Positions 9,968-21,100 of a stretch of 64,000 bases of DNA are shown piece after piece. A model generated the notes under the pieces. It was not told the origin of the DNA. It ran no database searches and worked only from the letters and a program-made list of their open reading frames with translations. Each line of letters starts with the position of its first letter. Position 1 is the first letter of the stretch. Source of the DNA: Ilyonectria destructans (Eukaryota; Ascomycota; Sordariomycetes; Hypocreales; Nectriaceae). The position numbers and the translations under genes were made by a program. The DNA is taken from assembly GCA_020740775.1 (NCBI GenBank), contig JAHEWK010000006.1, positions 2,542,001 through 2,606,000 on the forward strand, in the 5' to 3' direction.

Positions 9968-11872
9968 CTAGACCTTTCGAGGTCGTCGGTCTTTGGTGCT
10001 GTTCTTGACGGGGCTCATGAAGGTGACGTGCTTAGGGTCATCCTTACGAAGCCTCACAGTACCAGACACGCCACTCGATCCGCGACGCAATGACCGAGGA
10101 TCTTGCTCATCGTCTAGAGTAATCTCTGCCACGTCCGAGACGGATCCACCTTCGAGGTTATCGCTGGCTTCAGAAACAGAGGATCCATCATCCGAGTCAT
10201 CATACTCCCCGTCGTCACTAACCAGAGAAGGTGCATTGTTGCTGACGAGAGTGTTGGGACTCAAATCGACATCCTCCATATCCATATCTTCGTCAGAGAG
10301 CAGGGCATTAGAGCCATGCTTCACACCCAATCCAATAGCTGAGTTCGGTGGAGTAACGAAGGAGATCGGGGGAGCGCGACCCTTGCTGCTGGTAGGACGG
10401 CCAGAGGAGCCGATGGGCACTGGAGAGTGGGTGATTCTGGTAGGAACGCGCATAACGACAGGAGTGCGAACTGCGGAAGTTGGCGTTCCATCAATGCCCC
10501 TGGGAGGAAATTCGGCGACTTCCGACTCCTCGCCAGGAGTGATATCCTCCAAATCCACCTTGGTTTTTGCATCCGCAACAAGATCACGAAGATTGCCGTT
10601 GAACTTCCGGCTCTGCAATAGACGAGAGAGGTGAGGCATATCCGGAGCCAAGTCAAGGGTGCCAGCCTTCTTAGCTTGGCTCTTGGGAAGGTCTGCGCTC
10701 TCCGCGGGGAGAGAAGGAATGCGAGTGACACCGGGCAGCTTGCCTTGGCGGTAGAGCTCGAGCGAGTCTGCAATTCTGGATCGAAGTGCGACATAAGTTT
10801 CCTGATCATTCATATCGGTGCGCGCCAAGGGGTGCACCGAGGTGGGTGTTGGCGCAGTCACCGTCGGCGCCTTTTCTTCTCCAACAATGGAACCGCCTTC
10901 ATTCACCTCGATGGGATGGCCACTGTGCACTGCTGCTTCCTCGTGGCTCTTGAAATCACGCTTATGGGCAATACGGCAGTGGTTGATGAAGCCTTGGGTG
11001 CTTGAGAAGTTTTCGCGGTTGCAGTCTAGGCAGACCAGCTTGACTGTCAGACCATCGGCACGCTTCAAGACGCAAGGCCCTGCCTTCTCCTTTGGTTGAG
11101 GATAGCCGTTGGAGAGGGACTGAAGCTTTTGGCCCGTCAAGCCACGCACAGAACGGCCCTTGAGAATACTTCCAGCATCAGTAAGACTGTTCCTAGTGGT
11201 TCGGCCTTCCGTGAAGGAGGACCTAGAGCGCGTCGCCTCGGGAGTGAACTGCCACTCCGGCTGGATCCCATCGAAAGAAGGGTCGGGGATTAGCCACTTG
11301 GCATAATGTCGAGCATAGGGTCCGTCAGCAACACCGAACGGAGGCGCCCATCGGGGGACTGGTTCTCCGGGATATGACTTCAGGGCAGGGCCCTTTCCGG
11401 CGCTGACATCGAGCATTTGTTCAGGAGTGGGGCAGTTGATGGGGTAAGGAATGAGGTGGCATCGTCGTAGTTGCTCAAGCGCAACTTGGCATTTGGCAAG
11501 TTCCTGGTTGATGAGCCTTAACTCTTTATGCTTGAGTAGGATCTCAAGGCCGAACTGGTGGCGGATCTCATCGCGCGCGGTTTCAAGGTCAGCGATTACG
11601 GGTGCCGAATGCGCCGATGCGTCGCAAGTCCGGGGAGCATCGCCGAGGATGTCGAAGTCGGTCTTGATCCTTTTAGCAGATGAGGCATAATCTGGCGACT
11701 CGTTTAGGTCGTCCAAGCTCTCCCGCCTCCTTTTGGGAGGATGCACGTTGGACGTTATCGTAGCTGTGTTGGGCAAGTTGGACGAATGGTGTGGCTTGAC
11801 TAGGTCTGCGATCGGCTGTGGCGCATCGAGCCTGTCGCTTCCCCGAGGGTCGGATGCCCAGAATCTGAACAT
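9968..11872 (-). CDS. AHC1: Ahc1-like C2H2 zinc-finger protein (ADA acetyltransferase complex type)
   Basis: A single exon encodes 634 residues starting at the ATG at 11872 (MFRFWASDPRGSDRL). Residues 95-140 form a probable coiled coil (DEIRHQFGLEILLKHKEL...). The diagnostic part is a C2H2-type finger: Cys281 and Cys284 in LVCLDCNRENF, His298 and His303 in QGFINHCRIAHKRDF, followed by SHEEAAVHSG. This arrangement is that of fungal Ahc1-like proteins, which in yeast belong to the ADA histone acetyltransferase complex. The C-terminal third is acidic and Ser-rich, with a basic end (KDRRPRKV). A bipartite basic run PPKRRR sits near residue 48, so the protein is probably nuclear. The open frame continues upstream of the ATG to about 12454 but is low-complexity; a possible acceptor (ctgacag) 14 bp before the ATG leaves room for a 5'-UTR intron. 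Confidence 0.75.
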   Translation of the reverse strand: MFRFWASDPRGSDRLDAPQPIADLVKPHHSSNLPNTATITSNVHPPKRRRESLDDLNESPDYASSAKRIKTDFDILGDAPRTCDASAHSAPVIADLETARDEIRHQFGLEILLKHKELRLINQELAKCQVALEQLRRCHLIPYPINCPTPEQMLDVSAGKGPALKSYPGEPVPRWAPPFGVADGPYARHYAKWLIPDPSFDGIQPEWQFTPEATRSRSSFTEGRTTRNSLTDAGSILKGRSVRGLTGQKLQSLSNGYPQPKEKAGPCVLKRADGLTVKLVCLDCNRENFSSTQGFINHCRIAHKRDFKSHEEAAVHSGHPIEVNEGGSIVGEEKAPTVTAPTPTSVHPLARTDMNDQETYVALRSRIADSLELYRQGKLPGVTRIPSLPAESADLPKSQAKKAGTLDLAPDMPHLSRLLQSRKFNGNLRDLVADAKTKVDLEDITPGEESEVAEFPPRGIDGTPTSAVRTPVVMRVPTRITHSPVPIGSSGRPTSSKGRAPPISFVTPPNSAIGLGVKHGSNALLSDEDMDMEDVDLSPNTLVSNNAPSLVSDDGEYDDSDDGSSVSEASDNLEGGSVSDVAEITLDDEQDPRSLRRGSSGVSGTVRLRKDDPKHVTFMSPVKNSTKDRRPRKV

Positions 11873-14800
11873 AGCATGCCCTGTCAGGGAACCAAAGGGG
11901 AAAGTCAAGATGCGTGTTGCGACGGGAGTGCAACAAGGAAGGAGGCGCAAAGGCGCAAGGCGGCGATGCGATGCGCGAAGATGCGCGAATGCGACGGAAT
12001 GGCCGGGCGCACGGACACAGTGGGCGGTGCAGTGCTGGTTGGTGCTGGGCGTTGGGTGGAGGCAAGGCTGACGTAACCAGGCTCGCTTGCAGGTCGGACG
12101 ATCGGAGTCGGGCGCAACAGGCAAAGGGGTGATGATGTGGCCCCTCAAACAGGCCAGAAACGGGGGGTTTTGGGGCGACCAGCGACGGCAGCGACAAGGG
12201 CTAGGCAGACAAGAGCCCGGCGAGAAGAGAAAGGGAGGTGATCGAGCGCTAACGAAAGCCTCGGATCGTGATCTCTGGGTCAGAGAGCTTTGGGTGAAGG
12301 AGGGAGAGTGTGTGCGAGGCGATGGGAGAAGGGAGCGTGTAAGAGGGAAGAAAGTGAAATGAGGAAGCGAGGGAAAGCAGGAAATGGGAAAATGGGGGGT
12401 GCAGGTGCAAGTGCAAGTGCGAGTGTGAGAGTGCAAATGCAAGAGCAGGCGCAACGACGGTGCGAAGGGGAAGGAGGGGAAATGCGTGTTGGGGGCCCGT
12501 CAAGTAAAGTCAAAAGGGGATGGAGGGAGGCCGTGGCCGTGGCAGTGGCACCGGGCAGGGAGGCAGACAAACAGACTCGATAGACTGATTGTTTGATGAC
12601 TGCTAAAACTGCCTTGATTGAGTGATTGATTGACGACCCGTCCGCCCCCGTCGGCCTGAGGCGACGCCGGTCAGCGGGCTGGCGGGTTGGCGGGCCTGGG
12701 GAGGGAGATTTGTTTTGGGGTGGTGGACCAGCAGCCAAGGCGCAAGGGGGCCAAGAAGTCCAGCAGCTGCCCACTCAGCGCCCTCGGCTTGCCCACTCAG
12801 CACCCACTCAGCAGGACCCAGCAGGCTTCTCAGCGCTGGAACACGCTGTACCACACGCTAGAGCCCAGTCCCCCAGCGCCCAATGAGACCAGAGGGGCGT
12901 CCCCCCCAGCAAGCAGCATGTCCCCAGCGCGCCCCACGGATTCCTTGGGTGGTGAGGTGAGAGTGGCACACCCGAGCTGGCAAGACCCTCGTTGCCTCGC
13001 AGCGGAGGGTGCATCAAGTACCTACCAGCTGCAGGCAGGCTGGCAATCAGGCAAGCAGGCAAGTGCACAACAGGCAAGCAGCCCGTTGCCGAGGTGCGTG
13101 CAGTGGCCCGCCAACAGCATGACTGATCAACGTAAATTCACAACATGCACAGTTACAGATCAGACTAGGCCGCCGAGCAGGCTACCACTTATGTAACTCG
13201 CCAGGTATTCCAGGGGTACGCCGGTATCATGGAAAGTATTTTGTACTACGCTATCGACAAGAGCGCCAGGGGTGGCACCCAGGCTGCGCTCGCTCCCTTG
13301 GTACGGTACGGGTACCAACTGCCGCATGGTAAGACATGGCGAGGCATGGAGACTCGCCCCGAGCGCACGTCCTATTGCCTTGCGCTATCAAAGTACTGTC
13401 TTACTTCGTGCAAGTGCTAGGAGCGTCGGTGTATTAGTTACCCGCAGTCACCGGCGAAATGAAATCGGGATGTATCCACGACTCTTATGCTTCGACTTCG
13501 CAGTTGCCCTAGTGTAAGACAAGAGTCAGTCGGCTGCGGCGAGGGTACTTGTGGAGGACGCCCGCGAGTCGATCGCCTATGAGAGGTCAGAGAGCCAGCC
13601 GTGGTGCATTTCCATCGCGGCCTAATGGCTTGAGGGCAAAGGAACTTGCGTCTGCTCCGCTCCGATGTACGAAGTATTTGGAAGGCGAGTGGACGCAAAA
13701 GCATAAAGAGGTTTGGTACTTGGATACCTTCGATTCCATTCCAGATCGCTAGCGAGGTGACATACCTGACCATGCACCCGCCAACAACGACATCCCAAAA
13801 AAAGAAAAAATAAACAACAAAATATCCCTCCAAGCGCCGGCTGCTGCGCTCCTCTTCCAACTCATGCAACATTCGCTTCCTTGTCTCATGCCACCCCAAT
13901 CACTTGTCGCTTGCGTTTGTCAATCATTCCTTCAGTTGGTGCAGGTACGGCGATTGCACGTCTGACAGTGCGACCATGACACACACTCAGCTTCAACTGA
14001 GGGTGTGGGCCGCGCCGTGGTGAGTCGCTGCAGCCCACACTATCACACCCCACTTGGTCGTCACCCATGAATATTGTTAGTACGGTACATTAGCATAAAA
14101 AGCGATCCTCGTCTCCAATCCTTCGTCGGCGTGGCACGGCTCTAACTGGACGCCTTAACAACGGGAGCAAGCCTCGCGAGGCCCAAGCTCCCTGCTCTCG
14201 TCGTCGAGCTCGACGGCTGGCCGCCTCGTATCGTGCTATCGCCACCGCCCCACTGGCTGCATACCCAACTCCGGGGAGCAAACCGGATGGCGAGCCTAGT
14301 CTCCCACAATATGCAGGCATCGCCTAGGTCCAACATTAGACTGAGGTTTTGAGCGGGTTTGAGATGCGTCTGACGGAACTTCTCCCCGCCCCACTGCATG
14401 TGGCCTTCGACTCGTCATCCATTCTCGTCAAAGCGGGCGTCCCGGGCAACTCGTCGTCTGCAGGCGGCTTGTGCAAGCACGGGGGAGATCTGGTACCGAT
14501 GAGCCAGGGAAAGCAGGGAGGACAGAGCATGACCGAGGTCACCGGGCTTGTCAATCCATTGAAGTGGTGGGATGCCGTAGATAAGGGACTGATAAAGCCA
14601 GCAGCAGCCCTGCCACAGCTTCACACCTAGCCAGGTTCACGCTCAGCAGCCAGGTATTCCGATCAACTAGCGCCAAGCCACGCAGCGAGCTAGCTCCACC
14701 TCGCCGAATTTAAAATCCGAATCACGTGATCTCCAATCGCTCGGGTCCCACGTGCTTCACTTTACTGTGTCTCTCTGCCAGAGATGCCGAGTGTTCTAAC

Positions 14801-15220
14801 CTCAATTGAATAGCTACTACCCATTGCCAGTCAAAATCCACTGTGCTACCATAAGCCCACACCCAGCTCGATACTTGGTTTGGGTAAAAAGCGGCATAAC
14901 ATGAGGAGCTCCCACTTCAGCCAAGCCTCCCTGATAATATCAGTCTTTATATTCATATCCTAATCACGCTTGAAACCCTCAGATCAATTCCGAATAAGTG
15001 CATCCATATGCCAATGAGTCTATCTTGTGCATCGAATCTCCATTTCGGGAGACATTATGACCGGTTGTAAAGCTCGTCTTTCATTCTACCGGTAATCCCT
15101 ATCTTACATCAGCTGCCATGCATATGCAGTCGGCCGTGCCAAGCCCAACCCCAGACGATCCACAACTTTTCTGCCACCCCACAGTCACTCGCAACTTTCT
15201 TCCTCTCTTGTCAAGCCAAG
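11873..15220. other. 3.3 kb divergent intergenic region, Ahc1-like / Alba gene
   Basis: No gene is supportable. From 11873 to about 12600 the minus strand is pyrimidine-rich with short direct repeats (gtgcaagtgcaagtgc at 12402-12420), probably the leader of the Ahc1-like transcript. Around 12700-13100 are interspersed CAGC and GGCAGGCAAG copies. Two CACGTG boxes lie at 14723-14728 and 14749-14754, about 0.5 kb upstream of the Alba-type gene. Overlapping open frames near 12687-13196 and 14349-14630 show no domain. Confidence 0.5.
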
Positions 15221-15829
15221 ATGGCCGCCCCAAGACGCGACCATGACTCTGGCAAGAGAAAACATGATGCAGGCCTGTCCAAAGACTCCGATACTTCAAA
15301 GCGAGCCCGAACGAAACCCGCGCACCCGACGAACACATCCCTCATAGGCCCCCACGAACCCATCGTCGCCGAACTTGCGCCAAAGTACGACGTCCTCGCC
15401 GCCTCCGTCATATCTTCCACCCAGATCCGCAAGCGCGTCACGTACATCGCCAGTCATCTCCTGGCCGAAGCCGAGCAGCCACGAGTAGCATTACTATATG
15501 CCCGGACCGCGGACGTGTGCAAGTTAATCACCGTTGTGGAGCAGTGCAAAAGGGTCCTCGGCGAAGAAGGCAGAACTTGCTACCAATACAATCAATTGTT
15601 TGATCTACCGGAGGAAACCAAGAAACGAGACGTTGTGGAGGAAACTGTTCTAGAGAAGGGAGACGACGAGGACGAGGACAGCGACGACTTCGAAGTTATG
15701 CACAGTCGGTTCGAGGATGCCGTGCTCCCCCGGCCTTCAACCCGTTCTGTCAAGTCAATGCGGGTTTTCCTGTCGGTTGCTCCCGTCCCCGAGCTGAGGT
15801 CGAAACGGGACATTACATCTCAATCCTGA
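15221..15829 (+). CDS. Alba-superfamily protein, probable RNase P/MRP subunit
   Basis: An intronless gene of 202 residues starts at an ATG in an ideal context (aagATGgcc). The basic N-terminus (RRDHDSGKRKHD; KRARTKP) resembles a nuclear localisation signal. Residues about 60-128 look like an Alba fold: SVISSTQIRKRVTYIASHLL as strand plus first helix, PRVALLYARTADVCKLITVVEQCKRVL as strand plus second helix, then a C-terminal strand segment. Fungal proteins of this type are subunits of nuclear RNase P and RNase MRP (Pop6/Pop7, Rpp20/Rpp25 relatives) that bind the RNA; which of the two it is I cannot decide. An acidic patch (GDDEDEDSDDFE) and a basic tail complete it. It converges on VTC1, 424 bp between stops. 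Confidence 0.65.
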   Translation: MAAPRRDHDSGKRKHDAGLSKDSDTSKRARTKPAHPTNTSLIGPHEPIVAELAPKYDVLAASVISSTQIRKRVTYIASHLLAEAEQPRVALLYARTADVCKLITVVEQCKRVLGEEGRTCYQYNQLFDLPEETKKRDVVEETVLEKGDDEDEDSDDFEVMHSRFEDAVLPRPSTRSVKSMRVFLSVAPVPELRSKRDITSQS

Positions 15830-16253
15830 GCAGAGAAGAGAGGGGATCACGAGGGATAAAAAGCCTCGGACGTGATGGGAGAGGACCCACGACGTGTGGA
15901 CCACAAAATTTCGGTGACCCGATCCAGAGACACTTCGGCATAGATGGCGTTGGAAGGCAATTGCATGGATTGTGGGCAGGATAGCAGAATTTTCGAGATA
16001 CCCAGGTCAAGGATCAAAACATCCTGTTTTTTGCTTAAAATGAATTGGAATTGAAATACCTGATACCCAAAACTCAAGACACCCCACCAGTGCTAACGCC
16101 CATCAGCCACAAATGATGCTATGATCCCATCGACTTGACCCTCCCCTTCCTTTCAATCTAATCTGTCAAACCTCCTGCCCAGTCTCTACTGGCCTACATC
16201 TCCCCATCCCAGGCCCCAAATATGAAACTCCTTGGCAAAGTTTCTGTCGAGTT
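15830..16253. other. intergenic, between converging 3' ends
   Basis: This 424 bp lies between the stop codons of the Alba-type gene and VTC1. I see only 3'-UTR-like sequence. An A/T-rich stretch at 16022-16056 would suit polyadenylation. Confidence 0.5.
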
Positions 16254-16720
16254 TTAGTTGGAGTTCTTCTTGGACTGGTCGGTAATGCGCAGGACGAAGT
16301 TGACCACCACGGCGAGCAGGAGGATGATGGCCAAGAAGGTAGGACCGAATCGGTCGTCGAAGCCGGCCTGGCCCCTCATTCGGATCGACTTGGCTCTCCA
16401 GTGGTAGGTCACTAGTGCATACAGCATAGTCAACATGGCGACTCCGGTGAACAGGAACGCCGAGATGAAGGCGACGCGGTCACCGAAGTTGAGCATGCCA
16501 ATGGCAAGAGCACCGAGGATAACGGTGAAGTTGAGCCATGACAGAAACGTTCGCTCGTTGGCGAAGAAGACCTTCGGCTCGACGCGGGTGGGCAGGGCGA
16601 TGCGCTTGCCTGTGACGAGTGTTAGCCAGATCCCGCGAGTAATATGAATTGGCCAATTCGCCAAGCCGGGATGGGGAGTTACAGACCAGGAGCAGTCTGG
16701 AGGAGAGGCTGAGAAGACAT
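16254..16720 (-). CDS. VTC1: vacuolar transporter chaperone complex subunit Vtc1
   Basis: Two exons, 16720-16687 and 16609-16254, encode 129 residues, the normal Vtc1 size. Vtc1 is the small membrane subunit of the VTC complex, which makes polyphosphate from ATP and moves it into the vacuole. The N-terminus [33 protein letters not shown]... matches fungal Vtc1, with the basic [12 protein letters not shown] and the [14 protein letters not shown] motif leading into the first membrane helix. Three helices follow (about residues 33-52, 59-81, 102-124). The 77-nt intron uses a GTCTGT donor, which is unusual but is the only one that restores the family N-terminus. A longer open frame running to 16808 reads through this intron and is wrong. 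The gene is divergent from the dynein light chain. Confidence 0.95.
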
Positions 16721-17449
16721 GATAGCGAGTGGTGATGTGATGTTCGAGCGAGGCGAAGCTGGATACGAGATAGCGCGCAGTCGATAGAGCTTGCGTGGGT
16801 TTGCGCAAGCAATAAAGGACAATTCGTCAATTAGATGCGCGATATCCGAGCTTTGATGCCTGCAATTGAAAAGCTGGAGGGTGTGCGTCGGTGTTGGAGG
16901 AGTTCGGTGGAGGGAGGGATACTGAGCAAAGTTGTATTGGCAGAGGGAAGAAGAGCTCGTCCCCGTCCCGTGCCAGTCGATGACCGTTCATCAATAGCAT
17001 TGCTCAGGGAGCAGAGGTTGCCCCACATACTGGTGCAGGGTGCGCACACGTGGGCCGATTGGTTGGTCTCAGGTCACGTGTAGTCGCCCCGCGCTGCGAA
17101 TGCACCTCCGATGCAGTGCCCGAAAGGGAAAGACACCAGGCACAAACCCGCCCAAGCATCGATAGCACATTGTTGACTGGTCCCGAACTGCACGGTTGAA
17201 CAACGGCGCCGTGAGCTGCACGTGAGTATCGCGAGTCCTGGATCCCTGAGCGCCTGTGCATCCTGTGCATGAACGTAGATTCTGTTTTTGGGTGATGCTA
17301 AATGTTTTTTTTGGTCGGTCCTAGTCTAATCCCGGATAACGACGTGACGATTCGACGCCTCAATCTTGTTTGTTTACCGACTCTTTTCCTGGACCACGCC
17401 ATCAACTTCAACCTTCCATCTCCACCTGTCATCCACTCCAACCTTCAAA
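16721..17449. promoter_or_regulatory. divergent VTC1 / dynein light chain promoter with three CACGTG boxes
   Basis: Three perfect CACGTG palindromes lie at 17047-17052, 17075-17080 and 17219-17224, within 178 bp. They are about 330-500 bp upstream of the VTC1 ATG. The first is followed by GG, giving CACGTGGG, the high-affinity form for Pho4/NUC-1-type bHLH activators. A CCAAT box (minus strand, about 17057-17062) sits between the first two. VTC1 is a known phosphate-regulon target in yeast, so phosphate control is likely; the assignment is inference from motif and family. Confidence 0.6.
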
Positions 17450-18148
17450 ATGGCTACTCCTGTACGCACAACAGCAACACGCTCTCTCCGTCTCGAGGGC
17501 GCTTCATGCTAACGGGACTCGCAGCCTATCCCCTTCAACCGCCTCAAGCAGATTGCCACTGATGTACGCCGCTCCGCATTGTTTGTTTACCGCCTCGGTC
17601 GACAACAACACCCGCCCTGATGACACGCGCGTGCTAACTATCGATTTCGTGCAGGCCTGCACCAACGCCATCGGCAGTGCCGAGTACTACGACCATGCGA
17701 AGACTGAGCAGTGGAACTCGACCATTATCGTGAGTGGAACACGACTCCCTCACCTCCTTCCTCCCCTCCTCGCCTCCTCGCAATATATTGACCCTCGATC
17801 CAGAGCTCCGTGCTGAAGGCTGTCATCTCCGAGTCGACCCCCCAGGGCGTCGCTGCCCCCTCCTTCAAGTTCGCTTGCAACAGCACCATCGTCCAGCACC
17901 TCGTCCCCACATCCGCCTTGAACAAGGCCCGTGGAGGTACCGAGACCCAGTCTGAGGAGCCTCACGTTTCCACCAGCTCCGAGGCCACCGCCACCGACGG
18001 CAAGCCCCATGTCGGCCGACGAGGAATGCACAGCGCGACTGGTGCGTACTGGGACGAGAAGAAGGACGGCATGTGGACCTACAAGTTCGACGGCGGCGAG
18101 GGCAAGGGCCTCGACGTGGTTGTCATGCTCATCTGGGTTGCCATTTAA
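17450..18148 (+). CDS. Tctex-type dynein light chain (DYNLT)
   Basis: Four exons, 17450-17461, 17525-17563, 17655-17729 and 17804-18148, encode 156 residues. Tctex-type light chains bind the dynein intermediate chain and link cargo to the cytoplasmic dynein motor. After MATPPIPFNRLKQIATD come helix segments ACTNAIGSAEYYDHAKTEQW and NSTIISSVLKAVISES, then strands FKFACNSTIVQH and, after an insert, GMHSATGAYWDEKKDGMW and the terminal VVVMLIWVAI, the family hallmark. The insert of about 30 polar residues (80-112) makes it longer than the usual 110-120. The first coding exon is only 12 nt. Introns 1 and 2 carry GCTAAC branch points. It shares the upstream region with VTC1. Confidence 0.93.
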
Positions 18149-21100
18149 CCGAATGGCTAAAAAGCTGGGGTCAGAGCAGACTTGTTCTGTTCTGACCCAG
18201 AGCATTCCTTCAAGGCATTGATAGTTCCAGTTCACCTGTGGCGTTTAGGAACCTGGGAAGCGTGACATTGAGAATGTGAAGGAAATGAACGAGCTTCGGG
18301 TCACGCTATCTGCCGACCTTGGTGTTTTTGCAAGCCTTGGATGTACATAATCGCTGGTGTTGTCAAACTGATGCCGCATTCGCTGGCTTGGCCAATCGTT
18401 CATTCATCCCATCTATTCGGCGAAAAGTCTCGTGCGGCCCTGCAATCACAATGCCATTATTTCGGTCCCCAGCTCCACATTCCGATTGTGAAATTAGCAA
18501 GTGTTGGAAAATACGGGATGATAATATCCTCGAAACAAGGCTAGCCAAAGACAACCGGGATAGAATTGCACTCACGTCGCACGTTTGGTAGTACACTGTT
18601 CTCCCTTCAACTTATTAGATCATGAACAGTACGTCGATTTGCAGGTTATTACACGCACCCGTGAACCTTTCCAGGCTATTTAGCTATTCGAGTTTCCCCG
18701 ACTCGCCTCCTGGGAAAGCCGTTTAATTAGCGGTGTAACATCGTGAGGCTTGAAACATGTTTCTCCAAGCCCACATACAAACGGCATACCGTTTCCAATA
18801 TCTTCCTTATCCAATCACGAGGTGAGACTTGAAAAGTCGTTTTCATTCGAGAATCAGTTACCCAAGGCTCAGTCAGGTCAACCCACTCCAAGCTATGCGA
18901 TTGTGACCCTCACACGACATATATGCACTTTCCCATATCTCTTCTCGGCAAATGCATATGAGGAGCCAGCATTTGTCAACTCCTAGTTCATCGGCGATTG
19001 TGGTGATCTTGTATCGTGATGTCTGGGTCGACAGTAGACGCAAGGTGAAATAGTACGGTCCATTTTATATTTGTGAATTGGTGTTTAATAGCAACAATAT
19101 TACCTGTAAGGACTCCTGAAGAAAATCCTTCGGTGCCATGTAATGCTAGAGGCTTGAGTTGGTCAATCATATGTCCTCGTAGTGGATGCAAATCGTGGCG
19201 GTATATTTTGATGTAGGGTAGCTGAAAACAACCACCACGATGAACTGGAAACTTTTCGATGGCCACTGTCTGGTTGGGTTGTTGGCTTGTAATACGTTAC
19301 TAAGTGGCTGGCTCTTGGATCTAAATCCTATTCACGTAGTATTTGTGGTTCGGAAAGTGCTTCTGTGGATTTGTGCCTCCTAGTCGCGTAACGAATTCCA
19401 CTTACACCGGCAGCGAAGATGTGTAAAGACGGTAGAGCCAGCACCATGACATGCAGGCTTTATCTCGACCGTCAGGTGAAGTTTAATTTCCAAGATGGAA
19501 TGGAATGCACTAGAAAGTAAACACACTAATAGAAGACGTTACCCTCCAAACTAGCAATACACATAACGTCAAACTAGCACATGGTAGATACACCACTTGC
19601 AAGCCAGGCTTTAGGAAGATGGTAGTTGGGGGGTCTGGTCAAGAGCATCCATGTGATAGACCAAAGATCACTTTAGCGAGCCTATATCCGTGAACTTTCA
19701 CAAAGGAGGTACATGTCTTGCTGAACCCTGGTCACCATTTCTTAGAAAGCCGTGTGTAGGCATTGTCAGCCATGACTTTCCAGTGAACATTATCTGCCAG
19801 CCGAGAAGTGCAGTTAATAGGCCTGGTATATTACAGGGGAAGTGCATCGTCAAGAAGTCATATCATCCGGGTCGACCTGTTTGGGGGGTGTAAGTCACCA
19901 TCCAACGAGCGCCTGCCTCATAGCAAGCAATACGACGCCCCGGTCTGTCAACGGTTGTCAGCGCATTCCCTCGGGCCTGAGTTTACCGACGGACCGGGTC
20001 CTGGCAAGCGTTAACCGCCGAGTCCTGTGTTGAATGATCCGACGCGCAGCACTGAAGTTGATTGAGCAGGGGGCCGCGACTGCTTGATGCAGGCAAGTCT
20101 GTATGGACCAACCAGGCTACGAGTCTCGCCTAGTCACTGCGGTGGCTTGACAAAATCCTCGAACCACGGGATGCATCCTGTGGAATTTCCAAACACGGTA
20201 TCCCGAGAGGAAGGAGTAATGCAAGCCCTCTCCCGCGTGCATGTCAGAACATGCTTTAGAAACTGGTCAGCCGCATCCTGGGAATGGAGTCACTCTGAAG
20301 GCGCCGAGTGAATTTGCAGCTGCTGTTTGTAAACAGACGCTGCTTCTCTCGGAACATTATTAGTAGGATGGCCGTGTACCTCTAGGTAGAGACCAGTGTC
20401 GGATGATTCCGCCACGTGACGCTGTTATGGTACGAGGAAGTCGCCGATGTATTCACATTCCGTCCCCGGACCTGAACCGACAATGTCTTTTCAAGAAATC
20501 AACCACGGCGACGAGTTTCATTGACGTATGTCACTACTCTGCATCACGACGGCCGCAAGATGCAGGATGTGATGCGCATGTGCTGACGGGCCGTCCCTGG
20601 TACAACGCCCATCCCGATGACGAGGACGGTGGCACCTAACTTTCCGTGGCAGCCACCACAGCGACACCTGGGTAACTGGATGCGCTTGGGTTGAGATTGG
20701 CTGATACACCAAGGATCAACAGGTTCTCAAATATATTGGCAGTTCACCCGGCGTCACATCTCCAACCAACCTGGATTACCATCCAGGCAGCTTTACTTCA
20801 ACAGCATCACGAGGAGTCGTGCATCGCCGGAACCACCCCAAAGTGTCACGCCGGAAGCGAATACCTGTTGCAGTAGCAGATGAGGGCATCTCTTACGATT
20901 TGGTGGTGGCACCATGTGTACTTGCATGGATGCGGACTACCTGCCGCGTGGGGGGTTCCGACGCCGCCATCTGCCACATCTCGTCGGATCCGACAGCGGT
21001 GGAATTGGGCGAAGAGACAACCCGGGCACGGAGAAGGGGATCGAAAATCTAGGTTTATGCACCTGCGGCTGCGGCAAGATTGGATGTGATGTGATGGGAG

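Noticed and set aside
9993..10634. 213-codon plus-strand frame opposite the Ahc1-like gene
   Set aside because: Ser-rich antisense shadow; no signal, domain or splice support.
11873..12454. Upstream extension of the Ahc1-like open frame
   Set aside because: Low-complexity Ser/Thr/Pro/His/Cys sequence from a pyrimidine-rich leader; the ATG at 11872 gives a normal start.
12687..13196. 169-codon plus-strand frame in the Ahc1/Alba gap
   Set aside because: Overlaps other open frames, is biased in composition and has no motif.
14723..14754. Two CACGTG boxes upstream of the Alba-type gene as a phosphate element
   Set aside because: CACGTG occurs about a dozen times over the window, near its random expectation. 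Two sites without a phosphate-linked gene are not enough.
16254..16808. Longer VTC1 reading from 16808
   Set aside because: It reads through the intron and replaces the conserved short N-terminus with unrelated sequence.
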